Shown here in pieces: positions 47,182 through 56,677 of a DNA stretch of 64,000 nucleotides. The translations under genes were made by a program, and so were the position numbers. Where the stretch lies: NCBI GenBank assembly GCA_019828565.1, contig JAHDYR010000038.1, positions 620,001-684,000 of the forward strand, read 5' to 3'. Numbering within the stretch: position 1 is the first letter of the stretch; every line of letters starts with the position of its first letter. This DNA is from Carpediemonas membranifera. Lineage: Eukaryota; Fornicata. The notes under the pieces were generated by a model that had not been told where the DNA came from, searched no databases, and saw only the letters and a list, made by a program, of their open reading frames with translations.

Positions 47182-47832
47182 ATGTGGAAAAGCCTGAGAT
47201 ATGTCTCTCTGGCCCAGCAGAACCGCAGAGTGATGGATGAGGCTTTGGTGCGTTCAGCCCAACAGCTGGAGCGGCGCATGACTGCGTTGGGGAACTACAG
47301 GTCGCGTTTCCCTCATTCCGTGCTCTATGAGACCTCAAATGTCTTCTTCCTGAGCTTCTGTTCATCGGGCATTTGGCATTTCATGAATGCGGCTTGGAGA
47401 GCTCCCAACGGAACCCGCATTTCGTCCGGCCTCACTCACACAATTGTCCGCACGCCAACGACAGCAACCAACTTCGCCCTGTGGTCTGCAGCCCACAGCG
47501 TGACCAAGCACATGCTAGAGACCACCAAACACCTCGAAGGCCGCTCGCTGAACTTCGTCTCGTCTGGTCTCGTCGGCTTCGCCTCGTCGTCCCGTCTTGG
47601 GACCAAGAAGGCAATAACGAACTCCCTGATGGGTATGGCGTTCCTTCTTGTCATGGAGCGTGTCGGTGGAGTCGTGGGGCAGGGTGTCATGACCTACACC
47701 TCTGCCAAGCACCGCATCGTCCAGGCCCGGACTGGGCTCGGCGAGCGGGTGGTGCAGTGGAAGCAGGAGGTCAAGGATAGCAAGGATGAGACCGCGGATA
47801 AGAGTGAACAGAGGCATCTGTTCTTTGGATGA
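47182..47832 (+). CDS. TIM17: Tim17/22/23-family protein of a mitochondrion-related organelle
   Basis: 216 residues. The middle has four weakly hydrophobic segments in the Tim17 order: SSGIWHFMNAAWRAPNGTR, RTPTTATNFALWSAAHSV, LNFVSSGLVGFASSSRLGTK and NSLMGMAFLLVMERVGG. Tim17 proteins carry the corresponding G-IWHF-KG--N-P-G, R-P--G-FA-WG--FS, N----G--TG--L--R-G and GG-LLALIEGVG. Members form the inner-membrane protein translocase. Its presence indicates an organelle of mitochondrial origin that imports protein. A charged C-terminal tail of about 30 residues is extra. Divergence is strong, as for the Giardia homologue, so the exact paralogue (17, 22 or 23) is uncertain. Confidence 0.72.
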   Translation: MWKSLRYVSLAQQNRRVMDEALVRSAQQLERRMTALGNYRSRFPHSVLYETSNVFFLSFCSSGIWHFMNAAWRAPNGTRISSGLTHTIVRTPTTATNFALWSAAHSVTKHMLETTKHLEGRSLNFVSSGLVGFASSSRLGTKKAITNSLMGMAFLLVMERVGGVVGQGVMTYTSAKHRIVQARTGLGERVVQWKQEVKDSKDETADKSEQRHLFFG

Positions 47833-48110
47833 GGCCCGGTCGCGCGGTAAAGTTCGTCCTCGGTGATTGTGAGTTGTGAGGTGCTTATCCATTTGATCCG
47901 GTGAAGGTAAGTCAGTGAAGAAGTAGGAGGATCAGCGGTTTGGGGTGACACCGCGGTGGAGCGGCTTTGAGTATATTGGGGCCAGCCTGGTCACCCGCAC
48001 GTGTTAATATGAATACGAAGGCCTCTGGTGCGACGATTTACACCTCTAGTAGGTCAACAACCCCCATCAGGCGCCGTGGCTGTCCTTTTTGAACGCCGCT
48101 GTTGACAAAC
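47833..48110. other. Spacer before dynein light chain
   Basis: About 280 bases, with GGTAAAG 14 bases after the Tim17 stop. No gene seen. Confidence 0.4.
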
Positions 48111-48124
48111 CTTAAACTGCACTA
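48111..48124 (+). promoter_or_regulatory. Putative core-promoter element CTTAAACTGCACTA
   Basis: About 23 bases before the dynein light chain ATG. Best combined match to the elements before kinesin and the zinc protein. Confidence 0.45.
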
Positions 48125-48147
48125 TTTTCTTAACACAAAAAAACGTC

Positions 48148-48580
48148 ATGGAAAGCGAAATCGAAGAGCAGCAAAGCCACATTGCCGATCAAATCGTTGA
48201 AGAGGATGGCACTGTACGTCCAGGCTGGAGCGGGCGCTTTAGAGCAGATGTGGGTCGTGCAATCATGAAGAAGATAGTCGATGAGAAGATTGGGACAGCT
48301 ACGTACGATTCCGATAACGCCACTTCACTTGTGAAGGTTATATCCGATGAAGTCCGCGCGCAGATGGTCGGTTTGTCCATTTGTTATTTCTCACGCAGCA
48401 CTCAACCTTGATCGCTACAAATACGGCGTTAACACCGTCATCAGCGAGCGCCGCAGCCAGGGAATGCATGTATCCATGCGTAACTTCTGGGATACGAAGT
48501 CTGACAACGCGGTGACGTACCACTTCTCGAACGAGAGCATAATGTGCCTCTGCACCGCTTTCGCAGCCTACATCTACTGA
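48148..48580 (+). CDS. Tctex1-type dynein light chain
   Basis: Exons 48148-48370 and 48399-48580 give 134 residues. The Tctex1 fold is seen in VRAQMVALNLDRYKYGVNTV across the intron, followed by ISERRSQGMHVSMRNFWDTK, DNAVTYHFSNESIMCLCTAF and the C-terminal AAYIY. Such chains belong to cytoplasmic, axonemal or IFT dynein. A Tctex1-domain (TCTEX1D/DYNLT) protein fits a flagellate. The 28-nt intron must be removed to join the two halves of the domain. Confidence 0.86.
48371..48398 (+). other. 28-nt intron in dynein light chain
   Basis: Begins GTTTGT, ends TCACGCAG, the same last eight bases as calcineurin B intron 1. Confidence 0.88.
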
Positions 48581-49297
48581 ACGTGTGAGTGTATACTGTT
48601 TACTATGACATAAATGAGACATGTTGGCCAGATTTAGTACAGCACGGATTAGCGAGGCTGCCTGTCGTCTGGCCATCCGTCGTTGGCTCAGGCCAGCAGA
48701 CCCCAGGAGGGCAAATGAAGCAGATCATTTGCCCGCAGCAGGCTCAACAGCTGCTGCTCTCTCAGTTCGATTAGTGCCCATGCACTGCTCCATGCTGATA
48801 GCTTGGCCATGCCCACGGAGGAAGGGATGCTCGGCACCACATGATTGGATGAGCATTAGACACGGGGCTGTTATTGTTCTCACGGCCATATTGAGCCTTA
48901 TGGCCGCGGCAATCGTTCCACAATTTGCGAAATATGACGGGCTCATTTCTCCATCAACAGTGAGAAATCATACGTCAAATGACTGTCTGCCACACGCACC
49001 TAACATCCTCTACGGCTCATAGACATGCCCGTTTTGTCCGATATCCAACCGAAATGTTTCAGTGGGCTTACGCCGATTTCGTTTGCCCACAGGTGTCAGA
49101 ATTAATGCCAGACAGCTCTAGACTAAAAAATAAATTACCCCAACGCCTGACAGCTTCGTGGATGCACATTGGCGTGCATGGGGTACCATATATTGCAGGT
49201 ACGATCGACATAGATTCGATTTTGTCCAGATCATACTGCGACCATCATTGACCTGGCGATCACTTCTCCACGCTTGCTGTATTTCTCGGCCTAGGGA
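48581..49297. other. Spacer, only a doubtful 57-residue frame
   Basis: About 720 bases. The only notable frame (48849-49022) would encode a single hydrophobic helix, IVLTAILSLMAAAIVP, with no support. TACTGCGACC at 49234 resembles the promoter motif. Confidence 0.4.
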
Positions 49298-51289
49298 ATG
49301 AATACTATCGATGCGGACGTCGAAATACACTCAGATGGTGAAATGATCGTTGCTGAGGAGTCGATTGTCCAAAATTTCGATGAGCGCAGCATGGCAACTG
49401 AGCTCACAGAAAAATCCCAAGTGGATGAAGCTGTTGAGGACCCTGAGGAGTCCTTCAACATGCTTGCCAACGAATCTATCGTTGTCGTGCCTGCAGAGCA
49501 CGAAACAGAGGACTTTACGGCCGAGCTCATCAGCAAGGAGCCCGACGAAGTCCACTATGAGCCCGAGATCGACGCGGAGACCGACCTCCCCGCGACTCAC
49601 TCCCTCTCTTTCGCTGAGCCTGTCACTGAAGAAGGCTCCGTGGCCACAGGTGACCTCATTGCTTCTAAGCTTGAAGAGCACATCGCTGCGTCCAACTCCG
49701 CCAACTACAGCAAGGAAGACCTCGGCGAGGCCGGCATCTTCTCGTCCATCTTCAACATCGCCAACACCATCCTGGGCGCGGGCACAGTGACCCTGCCCTA
49801 CGCATTCAAGTCGGCCGGCATCTTCATGGGCCTCGTCCTCATCATCGCGTCCTACCTCGTCATGCTCTTTTCAATGCGAATCCTAGTCCGAGCCTGCCAC
49901 CGTCTCGCCCCCCGTGTGTACTCCTACCGCGGCCTCGCCATCAAGTGCTTTGGTGGATGGGCTGGCCCCGTCATCGAAATTATGATCGCTTGCCTCACCA
50001 CGGGCTTCCTCATCGCCTACACGATCATCATCGGCGACTACGTCTCAGCCCTGGCCGAGGACTACCTCCCCTTCGCCTCGTTCCTCCACTCGCCGTTTGT
50101 TATCAGGGTCCTCATGCTGACGTTCGTCATCTTCCCTCTCTGCTGCCTCAAGAGCATGCGCCTGCTGTCCTTTACCTCCGGCATCGCTGTGGCGTGCGTG
50201 CTCTTCACGTCTGTCTTTGTGGCCTTCTCTTTCCTGTTCTCCCTGGGTCAGGGCAACGCCGCAGTCCTGAAGAACGACGTCACCTGGTTCAAGTTCGACC
50301 TCTCTGCGTTCATGGCGATCTCCCTGTACTCCACAGCCTTCGCCGCGCACTTCACCCTGCCCTCGATCTACCAGGAGCTCAAGAAGAAGGAGCTCTCCCT
50401 CCTCTCGCCCGCTGAGACACCCGCCCTCGAGTCTCCCGGTGCCCAGCTCGGCGCCCTCCGCTTTATTAAGCCCGACGAGCCCACCGTCGTCCGCAGAGTG
50501 ACCAAGGAGGACTACCCCGAGGTCACGGCCGAGGAGGGCCGCTCGTCGTCTGACACGAGCGAGCACGTGTCATATGAGCGTAACAACTCCATCGAGCTCG
50601 GCTCCAAGTCGCCCCTGGGCCGGTCCAGGGCAAACTCGACCTCTGAACTCAACCCTGCCGCCCGGTCCCGCCGCCAGAAGATGCGCAGGATTATCAAGTC
50701 CGGATCAGACAAGGACTGGCGCCGCATGTGGTCGTCCCTCTTCCTCGGGCTCTCCATCTGCATGCTCGTCTACTGTGTAGTCGGCATCTGCGGCTACCTG
50801 GAGTTTGGCGACTCTGGCACGAAGGACAACATCCTCATGAGTTTCGACAGCGGCAACGTTGCGCGGGACATGGCTATTGCTGCCATGAGCGCCGTCATCA
50901 TGTTCTCGTTGCCCCTTGTGCACTTTGCCACGCGCCAGTCTACCCTCAACGCCATATGGTGCGTCGTCCGCCGCAAGCCGTACTCATTCGGCTGGCCGTC
51001 CCACATCATCTGCGCCATTTGCTGGCTTGCGGTCTGTCTCGCCGTCGCCACTGTTCTCCCGTCGGTGAGCATCGTCTTCAATGTCATGTTCTCGGTCTTC
51101 GGCACCCTCGTCTACTTCTTCATGCCCGGCCTCTTCTACATCAAGTTCCGCATGTCCTTTACCGACAAAGATGAGGGGCGTACCACTTGGCGGTCCCAGC
51201 TCAAGGATAAGACGGCGTGGGCAGCAGTGGTGCTGATGCTCATATCGCTGCCTCTTGGCGTCATTAGCTTTATTTCGACCTTCATCTGA
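49298..51289 (+). CDS. Amino acid/auxin permease family transporter (SLC38/SLC36-like)
   Basis: 663 residues. A 140-residue acidic N-terminal tail precedes the first helix, FSSIFNIANTILGAGTVTLP, with the GAGTVTLPYAF motif typical of amino acid/auxin permeases. About eleven membrane helices follow. A charged serine-rich cytosolic loop near residues 370-465 contains EEGRSSSDTSEHVSYERNNS. GYLEFGDSGTKDNILMSF follows the loop and is also characteristic. Probably exports or imports neutral amino acids at a vacuolar or plasma membrane. No introns. Confidence 0.88.
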   Translation: MNTIDADVEIHSDGEMIVAEESIVQNFDERSMATELTEKSQVDEAVEDPEESFNMLANESIVVVPAEHETEDFTAELISKEPDEVHYEPEIDAETDLPATHSLSFAEPVTEEGSVATGDLIASKLEEHIAASNSANYSKEDLGEAGIFSSIFNIANTILGAGTVTLPYAFKSAGIFMGLVLIIASYLVMLFSMRILVRACHRLAPRVYSYRGLAIKCFGGWAGPVIEIMIACLTTGFLIAYTIIIGDYVSALAEDYLPFASFLHSPFVIRVLMLTFVIFPLCCLKSMRLLSFTSGIAVACVLFTSVFVAFSFLFSLGQGNAAVLKNDVTWFKFDLSAFMAISLYSTAFAAHFTLPSIYQELKKKELSLLSPAETPALESPGAQLGALRFIKPDEPTVVRRVTKEDYPEVTAEEGRSSSDTSEHVSYERNNSIELGSKSPLGRSRANSTSELNPAARSRRQKMRRIIKSGSDKDWRRMWSSLFLGLSICMLVYCVVGICGYLEFGDSGTKDNILMSFDSGNVARDMAIAAMSAVIMFSLPLVHFATRQSTLNAIWCVVRRKPYSFGWPSHIICAICWLAVCLAVATVLPSVSIVFNVMFSVFGTLVYFFMPGLFYIKFRMSFTDKDEGRTTWRSQLKDKTAWAAVVLMLISLPLGVISFISTFI

Positions 51290-52016
51290 TTTTGTCTGAG
51301 CTCTACATCAGCGCTCAAGTATCGTAAAGACGAGTTTTTATTTTTTCATGCGGATGCTATGAGGTTCACTTGCGCCTGGAACCGTGATGCCTGGTCTATT
51401 CGGCCTCGGGTGTGAAGTCAGTGGAGTCACTCAAGCAACAGAACACCCGATGATCTCAACACAGAGAAACCATTTCGGAGGAGAGTGCCTCCCCGTGTCA
51501 CCCCAACTTGGCGCCTACACGACGCTGTACTTGCTGCCCTCTGAGGAGTGATCATTCGTGATCTGTTGATGAAGGTCAATGTTGCACGCCGATTTTTGTA
51601 CCCGCTCGACTTCGAGGTGGGCTCGCTCGCCATTCATCCAGCGGGAAATATGGCCAGTCCCAGCGATCCTGGCATGGCTGAGCGACAGATCGAAGCAATG
51701 GCGATCTGAGTCTGCATGGTTAAGTGGAATGTCAAGGGACATATTCTTGGTAAGCAACGTCTCATTTGCTTGGCGGGTGGTTCATGCATCCCAGTGATGT
51801 CACCAGACAGTGTTACATTTTACATTCCGGCACGTATTCAACATACGCCGTCCGTTTGAAGGCCCCAAATGCGACGCGATGTGCGTCGATTGGCTCAAGA
51901 GGTCTTTAGCTAGTATCAATTTCCCTCCTAGCCTCCCAATCATCGCTTATTTTACTGCGGCCTCGACATCCTACGAACCTTCGCAACGCTGCCTTCAGCA
52001 AACTGGCTGAGAAGTG
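51290..52016. other. Spacer, no supported gene
   Basis: About 730 bases. A minus-strand frame of about 75 codons (51515-51739) has plausible composition but no recognisable domain. TTTACTGCGG at 51951 resembles the promoter motif. Confidence 0.4.
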
Positions 52017-53180
52017 ATGGATGAAACACCGTACTCCAACGTATTTGCTCCGTACCACTACAACACTGCCTTCAACTCCGCACTCCGTGAGAAACTGGAG
52101 TTCATTTGCCGATCCAAGGGCCACATCAGCACGCTCATCACGCTCCACCCGATTGAGTTCAAAACACCCCAGCCAGTGCCCAAGGTGAGCCATTTCCTCC
52201 TTTCCGACGAATGGTGGACTCGTTGCGCAGCTACGTTTCCTTGGATGCTTAGAGTCCGCGCCGCCTTCGACGGCGAGCCCGCTCTCCTGTGTCCCTACCG
52301 CGGGATCACACCCGCGCCCCTAGCAGTGGTGTTCTCCCTCATGCCGCGGTACTTCTGCCACGTGACAACTCTTGATCTCTCCGGCAACCCACTCGGGACC
52401 GATGGACTAAGTCTTTTCGAGGCTGCGTTCGCCGAGTTTGAGTCGCTCAAAGTCCTCGCCCTCGCCCATTGTGAGATTGACGACGCCGCGTGTATCAAAT
52501 TATCGGGCGCCCTCGTCCGTGTCCCAGGACTTACAGAGCTTTACCTTCATATGAATGACATCGCTGACGCCGGTCTCAGGGCCATCTGCCGGAGCCTGGG
52601 CGATTCCCTCAAAGTGCTCTCTCTATGGGGCAATGTCATAACCGGCGACGGCTGCGCCGCTCTCGCCCCTCTGATCCAACGATCGCCGCTGACTCGGCTC
52701 AGCCTGGCCTACAACTACATCGGATGCACCGGCCTGGAACAGATCGCCCCCCACCTCAAGGCATGCCCCCTCATTGAGCTCGACCTCAGCGTCTGCGGTC
52801 TCGGGCCCGGCATTGGTCAGCTCATCAGGGAGATGGCGGAGGGGCAGCAGGGGCTGACTGCGCTGAGGTGCTGGGGCAACTACATTGGTAAGGGGACGCG
52901 GGAGGAGCGGAAGGAGAATGCAGCTAATCTATTGTATCTATTCCGGCATGGTCAGAACAATTCTCTGGCGATTGTCGACTTACACGCGAACAACATCAGC
53001 GCGAGGGCCACTCGAAAGCTGTGCATGGCCCTTGCGAGACACACATCCGTGCGGACTGCGAACCTCAGGGGGAACTGCTGTGACGGCGTGAGACGGTGGG
53101 TCCTGGTGCTGCTTCGGCCGACGCTGCGGGGGTATTTTAAGAACGTGGCGGGAGAGCCGAGCGCTAAATATCTGGTCTGA
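52017..53180 (+). CDS. Leucine-rich-repeat protein of the ribonuclease-inhibitor type
   Basis: 387 residues from the ATG at 52017 (the GTG just before it is not a start). From about residue 110 there are seven or eight LRRs: VTTLDLSGNPLGTDGLSLF, LKVLALAHCEIDDAACIKL, LTELYLHMNDIADAGLRAI, LKVLSLWGNVITGDGCAAL, LTRLSLAYNYIGCTGLEQI, LIELDLSVCGLG and LAIVDLHANNISARATRKL. The ~28-residue period is that of RNI-like, RanGAP-related repeats. The N-terminal 100 residues are unassigned. A protein-interaction role is likely. No introns. Confidence 0.82.
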   Translation: MDETPYSNVFAPYHYNTAFNSALREKLEFICRSKGHISTLITLHPIEFKTPQPVPKVSHFLLSDEWWTRCAATFPWMLRVRAAFDGEPALLCPYRGITPAPLAVVFSLMPRYFCHVTTLDLSGNPLGTDGLSLFEAAFAEFESLKVLALAHCEIDDAACIKLSGALVRVPGLTELYLHMNDIADAGLRAICRSLGDSLKVLSLWGNVITGDGCAALAPLIQRSPLTRLSLAYNYIGCTGLEQIAPHLKACPLIELDLSVCGLGPGIGQLIREMAEGQQGLTALRCWGNYIGKGTREERKENAANLLYLFRHGQNNSLAIVDLHANNISARATRKLCMALARHTSVRTANLRGNCCDGVRRWVLVLLRPTLRGYFKNVAGEPSAKYLV

Positions 53181-53230
53181 GTGGTTGGGCGATCGAATCT
53201 TGACGATTTGACGATTTTTGTGCAAGCGGC

Positions 53231-53908
53231 ATGTCTGAAGGAAAGAAGGCTCCTGGGCATGAGCTCAACTGGAAAATGTTTGAAATGAAGAAGAAGAAGC
53301 CAAAGCCACCATCAGCTCGAGAGTTGAAGCGGCAGGAGAAGAAATCTGACGAGCTTGCACGATTGAAGCGTCTGGACGACCTTCGCCGACGAAAGCGGTC
53401 AGCAAACGCTTCAATGCGCCTTAAAAATGCGTCAAAGGTTCCAGCAATCAGTGTAGACACGCTCTTTGACACCATCCGTGCTCAATCAAACCCCACGAAG
53501 CCTCTAACCCGACGGACCCAGCCCATCAAGCCAGCCAACCCAAGCTGCAGCACGCAAGTGGTCTCTTCTCGGCCCACCATCGAACATCCACGGCGTTTGG
53601 ACGAATCCCCGTCCTCACCACCCCTGACCTCCCAAGACCTCCGCGACCAAGCTGAACAAGCCCGCGCTGACTTACTTCTTGTCCCCCTCGCCGCTACAGT
53701 CCCTCCGCCAGACATCATGAGTCTGACCTGCTCCCAAGCTGCAACCCCGACCCAGGCTGGGCCAGGGAGCTCGGCCCAGGATCTGATGGAGGCCATTGCT
53801 ACACTGGCACAGCGGGGAAAGGGGTGGGACCAGAGCGAGGGCAGGGAAATGGCGATGAAGATGATCAATGTGCGGCGGGGCGAGGGACCCCGGTCAGTGC
53901 TGGACTAG
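53231..53908 (+). CDS. Unidentified basic, largely disordered protein
   Basis: 225 residues. The N-terminus is very lysine/arginine-rich with a probable helix (SARELKRQEKKSDELARLKR, then RRRKRSANAS). The middle is Pro/Ser/Thr-rich. The C-terminus has a small helix, SSAQDLMEAIATLAQRGKGW. No domain recognised. It starts 50 bases after the LRR gene stop. The continuous frame and compact spacing support it as a gene. Confidence 0.55.
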   Translation: MSEGKKAPGHELNWKMFEMKKKKPKPPSARELKRQEKKSDELARLKRLDDLRRRKRSANASMRLKNASKVPAISVDTLFDTIRAQSNPTKPLTRRTQPIKPANPSCSTQVVSSRPTIEHPRRLDESPSSPPLTSQDLRDQAEQARADLLLVPLAATVPPPDIMSLTCSQAATPTQAGPGSSAQDLMEAIATLAQRGKGWDQSEGREMAMKMINVRRGEGPRSVLD

Positions 53909-54122
53909 CCGTGGGCTCAGTGTCTTCCCCCCTCAGCCCCACCCGTTCTATTGATGAGATGGCCGTGCTTGGTCGCTTTGAGGTCGGGTCGGTGAGCCTG
54001 TGTGTGTTAGACCTGACGCATCCCGTGCATGGCAGCTTAAATTGGTAAAACGAGCGCTTAAATTCTGCTAGCCTCCACTGATCGTCATGACATGTGCGCC
54101 TCACTAGGTCAATCTTGTGACC

Positions 54123-56300
54123 ATGAACCGAGTTCTGAGCACAAAGGAATGTCACGCACCAACATATGAACCAAATGCGTGCTGCTGTGTCGAGTCCACC
54201 GAGAATCCATTCTCCCAAGCCCCCATACCGATGTCTCCCACCCGTGTACAGTTCAGAGACATTATTGATGACCAAGAAGCTCTCAATCAGCTCCTCAATG
54301 ACGCCGCTCAAGCTACACAGCTCTCGATGATCATTTCAGGCCTCGATGGCAAGCCACTCTCCGCAAACCACCGCCCTCCACGGATATGCGAAGCGGTGCG
54401 GTCACGAGAGTATGGCCAGCTGATGTGTGAGCGGTCCGACGCCGGCAGCGGTGTGTCGCCAACTCACCCTGAAGTTTCGTTCACCTGCCACTCGGTCAGC
54501 TACCTGCATGAGGGGGGGACCGGTATCTACCTCCAGGACAGGATGATCGCCCAGTGCATCGTCGGTGGGGTCAGGACTGAGGACGAGGCCGACCTCCCCG
54601 AGGAGAGGCTCAAGCAAGGGGAGAAGCTCGGGCTTGACAGGGACTGGATGAAAGCCCAATGGGAGGCGACTCAGTTCATGCCCCTCGAGGAGTTTGACAA
54701 GAGACTGAAGTTCATGTCAGTATTTACCAGTCAGCTGAGCGAGGCGGCGCTCGTGGCGTACGAGTCGGGCCAGCTCGCGGCAAACCTGCAACAGACGAAC
54801 CAAAGGCTGACTGCCGCTAAGGCCGAGCTGGAGGAGGAAGTATTGGCTCAGACGAGGCATCTGGCAGAGTCGAATGATGCCCTCGCCGCCTCATTGGAGA
54901 CCCGCCGTCTGTTTCTCGGTCGGGTTTCACACGACATGCGGACCCCACTACTCGGAATCAACGGCACGGCGATACTAATGGAGGAGGAGATGGGGCGACT
55001 GCAGGACGAGTTTGACGACTGTGAGATGGAGTCGAACCTCTCGATCATGCACACCTCGTGCGAGCTGCTGCTGACCTACATAGACCAGTTGTTGGACTTT
55101 TCTCGACTGGAGGCGCTGGAGGAAAGCGGCCAGCCGTATGTGCTGGAAGACCAGCCGATGTCGATGGTCGAGTTTTTGACTTCGATGACTCAGCTCTTTG
55201 AACCAATGGCTGCCCAAAAGAGCATCACGCTGACAGTTGATGACAAGGCTATTGAAGCTGATCAGTTCCATCGGTGTGACCCACTCCGACTGGCCCAGCT
55301 CCTCTCCAACGTCATCGGCAACGCCATGAAATTCACCCCCGAGGGCAGCCGCGTCACGTGCACAGTTGAGCTACTAGGCCCCGGCCTGCCCCGCATGGTC
55401 GACCCCGAGTGCGATGTTGCCATCGTAGACACGGCCACCAGTCTCGACGAAGCGCTGCCACCTGAGCTATTCGACGGCGCCCACGTCCCCGCGCACTACC
55501 CTGCCGCCCCAGAGGGCGCTGACCTCGTCGCCTTCTCCGTCTCGGATACCGGCCCGGGCATAGAAGAAGGACGCATCTACAGCATATTCAGCACGTTCTC
55601 CCAGGAGGATGTGAGCACGCCGCGTGTCTACGGCGGATCAGGGCTGGGGCTATCGATGTGCAGGGTTATATGCGTCGACATGTACCACGGCTCTTTAGTC
55701 GTCCAAAACAAGCCGGCTGGCGGCGCCCTGTTTGTTGCAATCCTCCCACTTCTTCGGACGCATGATGCTCCTGAAGCTTTCGTTGATACGATCAGTAGTT
55801 CTGCCGCATTCCAGCGCCACGGGATCGACTTCGACAGGGCACGAGAGCTACTTGCAGGCATCGAGGAGGGCATGGTTCTTGACCCCCCGAACATGGCCAC
55901 GACGACGAGTTGCGTGCTCATCGTGGACGACGTCGAGGTCAACCGGATCGTAATTGGCAGACTGTTGCGCTCAGCACTGCGTGAACGAAATCAGACCTGT
56001 CGTATCCACTTCGCATCTGATGGGGCAGAGGCGATCGAGAAGATCCAAACCCAAAGATACGATCTGATCTTCATGGATCTATACATGCCTGAAGGCGTCA
56101 GCGGCTACGACGCCGTGAAGATCATTCGCACAATGGAGGAGACGAACCACACTGCCCGACATCCCGTTGTGGCCGTAACGGCATCCATGTCAGGCCCAGA
56201 GGTCGAGGAGCGGTGCGAGCGGGACGGGTTCGATGGGATTCTTGGGAAGCCGTTCAAGATGGAGGACCTCAACGCCGTCCTTGACGTGTTTATGCCCTAG
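54123..56300 (+). CDS. Hybrid histidine kinase with PocR sensor and receiver domain
   Basis: 725 residues. Residues ~40-200 resemble the PocR ligand-binding domain (RDIIDDQEALNQLLNDAAQA, MIISGLDGKPLS, CHSVSYLHEGGTGIYLQDRM, AQCIVGGV). A coiled coil (~220-260) leads to the kinase: H-box VSHDMRTPL with His270, N-box LLSNVIGNAMKFTPEG, G-boxes SDTGPGIEE and GGSGLGLSMCR. The C-terminal receiver has LIVDDVEVNR, phospho-acceptor Asp652 (FMDLYMPEG), VAVTAS and LGKPF. No membrane segments, so it is cytosolic. PocR is known from bacteria sensing small molecules such as propanediol; the architecture suggests bacterial ancestry. The ATG at 54231 is an alternative start. Confidence 0.9.
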   Translation: MNRVLSTKECHAPTYEPNACCCVESTENPFSQAPIPMSPTRVQFRDIIDDQEALNQLLNDAAQATQLSMIISGLDGKPLSANHRPPRICEAVRSREYGQLMCERSDAGSGVSPTHPEVSFTCHSVSYLHEGGTGIYLQDRMIAQCIVGGVRTEDEADLPEERLKQGEKLGLDRDWMKAQWEATQFMPLEEFDKRLKFMSVFTSQLSEAALVAYESGQLAANLQQTNQRLTAAKAELEEEVLAQTRHLAESNDALAASLETRRLFLGRVSHDMRTPLLGINGTAILMEEEMGRLQDEFDDCEMESNLSIMHTSCELLLTYIDQLLDFSRLEALEESGQPYVLEDQPMSMVEFLTSMTQLFEPMAAQKSITLTVDDKAIEADQFHRCDPLRLAQLLSNVIGNAMKFTPEGSRVTCTVELLGPGLPRMVDPECDVAIVDTATSLDEALPPELFDGAHVPAHYPAAPEGADLVAFSVSDTGPGIEEGRIYSIFSTFSQEDVSTPRVYGGSGLGLSMCRVICVDMYHGSLVVQNKPAGGALFVAILPLLRTHDAPEAFVDTISSSAAFQRHGIDFDRARELLAGIEEGMVLDPPNMATTTSCVLIVDDVEVNRIVIGRLLRSALRERNQTCRIHFASDGAEAIEKIQTQRYDLIFMDLYMPEGVSGYDAVKIIRTMEETNHTARHPVVAVTASMSGPEVEERCERDGFDGILGKPFKMEDLNAVLDVFMP

Positions 56301-56677
56301 AATGAGTGCTAAATGGAGTTTGACTCGCTCACTCTGGTCGAGCGGATGGCTGACAATTTGGGAGATCATGGGCCCACCCAGGGCTCAACAGACGGTCCAC
56401 GCAGCTCCGAGAAAAAGAACGGTTCACTTTTGAGATGAAATTGTGACGACGAAAGCAACCCCCCAATTTGAATGCTCTTTGGAACAATAGGCACCGATAT
56501 ATGTTGTGTCTTTTGACCTTACTGTCTACTACAGCGCTCCGGCAGGGGCCTGCATCCATCTGACAACCGGACGAAGCGAAATGTCGGGCCTGGTGAGGGT
56601 ATGGATGCGCTTGAGGCAATGGAGGTAGCCAAACCAGCAGCGTCAGGCAAGTGCTAGCCCAACGGCCCAGCCTCAAC
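56301..56677. other. Spacer before the second RCC1-like gene
   Basis: About 380 bases. No gene seen. Confidence 0.4.

Noticed and set aside
48849-49022. 57-residue frame with one hydrophobic helix
   Set aside because: No homology recognised, no promoter motif at a suitable distance and no support beyond hydrophobicity.
51515-51757. Minus-strand frame of about 80 codons downstream of the SLC38-like gene
   Set aside because: Composition is reasonable but there is no domain, and the start is not ATG at the listed edge. It could be a gene fragment but evidence is too thin.
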